Source of the DNA: Rhizobium pisi
GTDB taxonomy: Bacteria > Pseudomonadota > Alphaproteobacteria > Rhizobiales > Rhizobiaceae
Assembly: GCF_003938655.1 (NCBI RefSeq)
Contig: NZ_RJJT01000026.1
Coordinates: 1-64,000 of the forward strand
DNA length: 64,000 nucleotides
Direction: 5' to 3'
Part shown: piece after piece, positions 63,261 to 64,000 of the stretch
How positions within the stretch are numbered: position 1 is the first letter of the stretch
Layout: each line of letters begins with the position of its first letter
The notes under the pieces: model-generated
Seen by the model: the letters and a program-made list of their open reading frames with translations, nothing else
Databases searched by the model: none
What the model was told of the DNA's origin: nothing
Made by a program: the position numbers and the translations under genes

Positions 63261-64000
63261 ATGAACACTTCGGAAAAACTGATCGCCACGGAACAGCGGC
63301 TCGGCGCCCACAATTACAAGCCGCTCGACGTGGTGCTGACACGCGGCGAAGGCGTTTATGTCTGGGATACCGACGGCAATCGCTATCTCGATTGCCTCTC
63401 GGCCTATTCGGCCGTCAACCAGGGCCATTGCCATCCGAAGATCCTCGCCGCCATGGTCGAGCAGGCGGGGAGATTGACGCTCACCTCCCGCGCCTTTCGC
63501 AACGACCAGCTCGCCTATCTCTACGAGGAACTGGCGGCCCTCACCGGCTCGCACAAGATCCTGCCGATGAACTCGGGCGCCGAAGCTGTGGAAACCGCCA
63601 TCAAGGCGGTGCGTAAATGGGGATACGAGGTCAAGGGCGTGCCGGAAGGCAAGGCGGAGATCATCGTCTGCGCCGATAACTTCCATGGCCGGACGCTGAG
63701 CATCGTCAGTTTCTCCACGGATCCCGACGCCCGCACCGGCTTCGGCCCCTATACGCCAGGCTTCCGCACCGTTCCTTTCGGTGATGCCGAGGCCTTCGAG
63801 GCTGCGATCAACGGCAATACGGTGGCCGCTCTTATCGAGCCGATCCAGGGGGAAGCCGGCGTCATCATCCCGCCGGCCGGTTATTTCACCCGCATCCGCG
63901 AGCTCTGCACGGCAAACAACGTCACCCTCATCCTCGACGAAATCCAGACCGGCCTCGGCCGCACCGGCAAGCTGCTGGCGGAAGAGCATGAAGGCATTGA
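63261..64000 (+). CDS. rocD: Ornithine--oxo-acid aminotransferase, 5' part
   Basis: The gene runs off the window end; 246 codons are visible. The product is a class III PLP aminotransferase that converts ornithine to glutamate-5-semialdehyde, the second step of arginase-type arginine degradation. Family marks are [48 protein letters not shown] and [12 protein letters not shown], with [12 protein letters not shown] just before the end; the PLP lysine is beyond the window. GGGAGAACGGCC precedes ATG 63261. Confidence 0.95.
   Translation, partial: MNTSEKLIATEQRLGAHNYKPLDVVLTRGEGVYVWDTDGNRYLDCLSAYSAVNQGHCHPKILAAMVEQAGRLTLTSRAFRNDQLAYLYEELAALTGSHKILPMNSGAEAVETAIKAVRKWGYEVKGVPEGKAEIIVCADNFHGRTLSIVSFSTDPDARTGFGPYTPGFRTVPFGDAEAFEAAINGNTVAALIEPIQGEAGVIIPPAGYFTRIRELCTANNVTLILDEIQTGLGRTGKLLAEEHEGI

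Overview
The window is chromosomal DNA of a fast-growing rhizobium, most likely Rhizobium of the R. etli/R. leguminosarum group. The evidence is the high GC content, the encoded protein families (aerobic CobS/CobT cobaltochelatase, the ALA-synthase form of HemA, DUF982, DUF2125 and TIGR02302 proteins), Rhizobiales gene order (argH-lptM-lysA-TIGR02302; rpmB near cobT-cobS-DnaJ-bolA) and short palindromic repeats typical of rhizobial intergenic DNA. Nearly all genes are core housekeeping genes with intact reading frames. I see no phage, insertion sequence with a transposase, CRISPR array or recognisable defence island.

Layout. 1-2.7 kb: 3' end of etfA, a 3-hydroxybutyryl-CoA dehydrogenase, a 30-residue membrane microprotein, and a 273-bp element bounded by perfect 33-bp inverted repeats that supplies the tlpA stop codon. 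2.0-9.6 kb: tlpA, argH, lptM, lysA, a large TIGR02302 membrane protein, a CpdR-like single-domain response regulator and hpt. 9.8-22 kb: ftsE-ftsX with an anchored protein upstream, a YdcF-like protein, plsC, a ChaC-like protein, a DUF2125 protein, hisC-tyrC, a methyltransferase, gloB with a DUF985 cupin, a DMT transporter, a DUF3108 protein and rpmB behind a near-consensus promoter. 22-28.7 kb: a VUT/YhhQ queuosine-precursor transporter with a probable preQ1-I riboswitch at its start codon, a P-loop kinase-like protein, a phytase-like esterase, cobT-cobS, a DnaJ-domain protein and bolA. 28.7-39.4 kb: corC-aroB-aroK (translationally coupled), xerD, accA, a YafK-type L,D-transpeptidase, tusA, a His-rich CobW GTPase, a DD-carboxypeptidase and an M20 amidohydrolase, then tRNA-Arg(CCT). 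39.4-42.8 kb: a thinner accessory stretch of small, hypothetical and envelope proteins. 42.8-51.3 kb: dxr, then a catabolic operon on the minus strand (LacI regulator, sugar-binding protein, two permeases, GH127 beta-L-arabinofuranosidase, ATPase) with two tandem palindromic operators upstream. 51.5-64 kb: hemA, a small glycine-zipper lipoprotein, tamA-tamB, and an arginine catabolic group (Lrp-type regulator, arginase, ornithine aminotransferase cut by the window end).

How genes work together. The GH127 operon looks like a self-contained import-and-hydrolysis module for plant cell-wall arabino-oligosaccharides, probably repressed and autoregulated by its LacI protein. TamA and TamB form an envelope assembly pair. 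FtsE/FtsX, the carboxypeptidase and the L,D-transpeptidase act on the wall. Arginase plus ornithine aminotransferase degrade arginine. The most distinctive items are the riboswitch, seven exact-length 107-residue repeats inside TamB, the tandem LacI operators with an apparent non-standard lacI start, the terminal-inverted-repeat element, and CtrA-like motifs upstream of the CpdR-like gene and ftsE.
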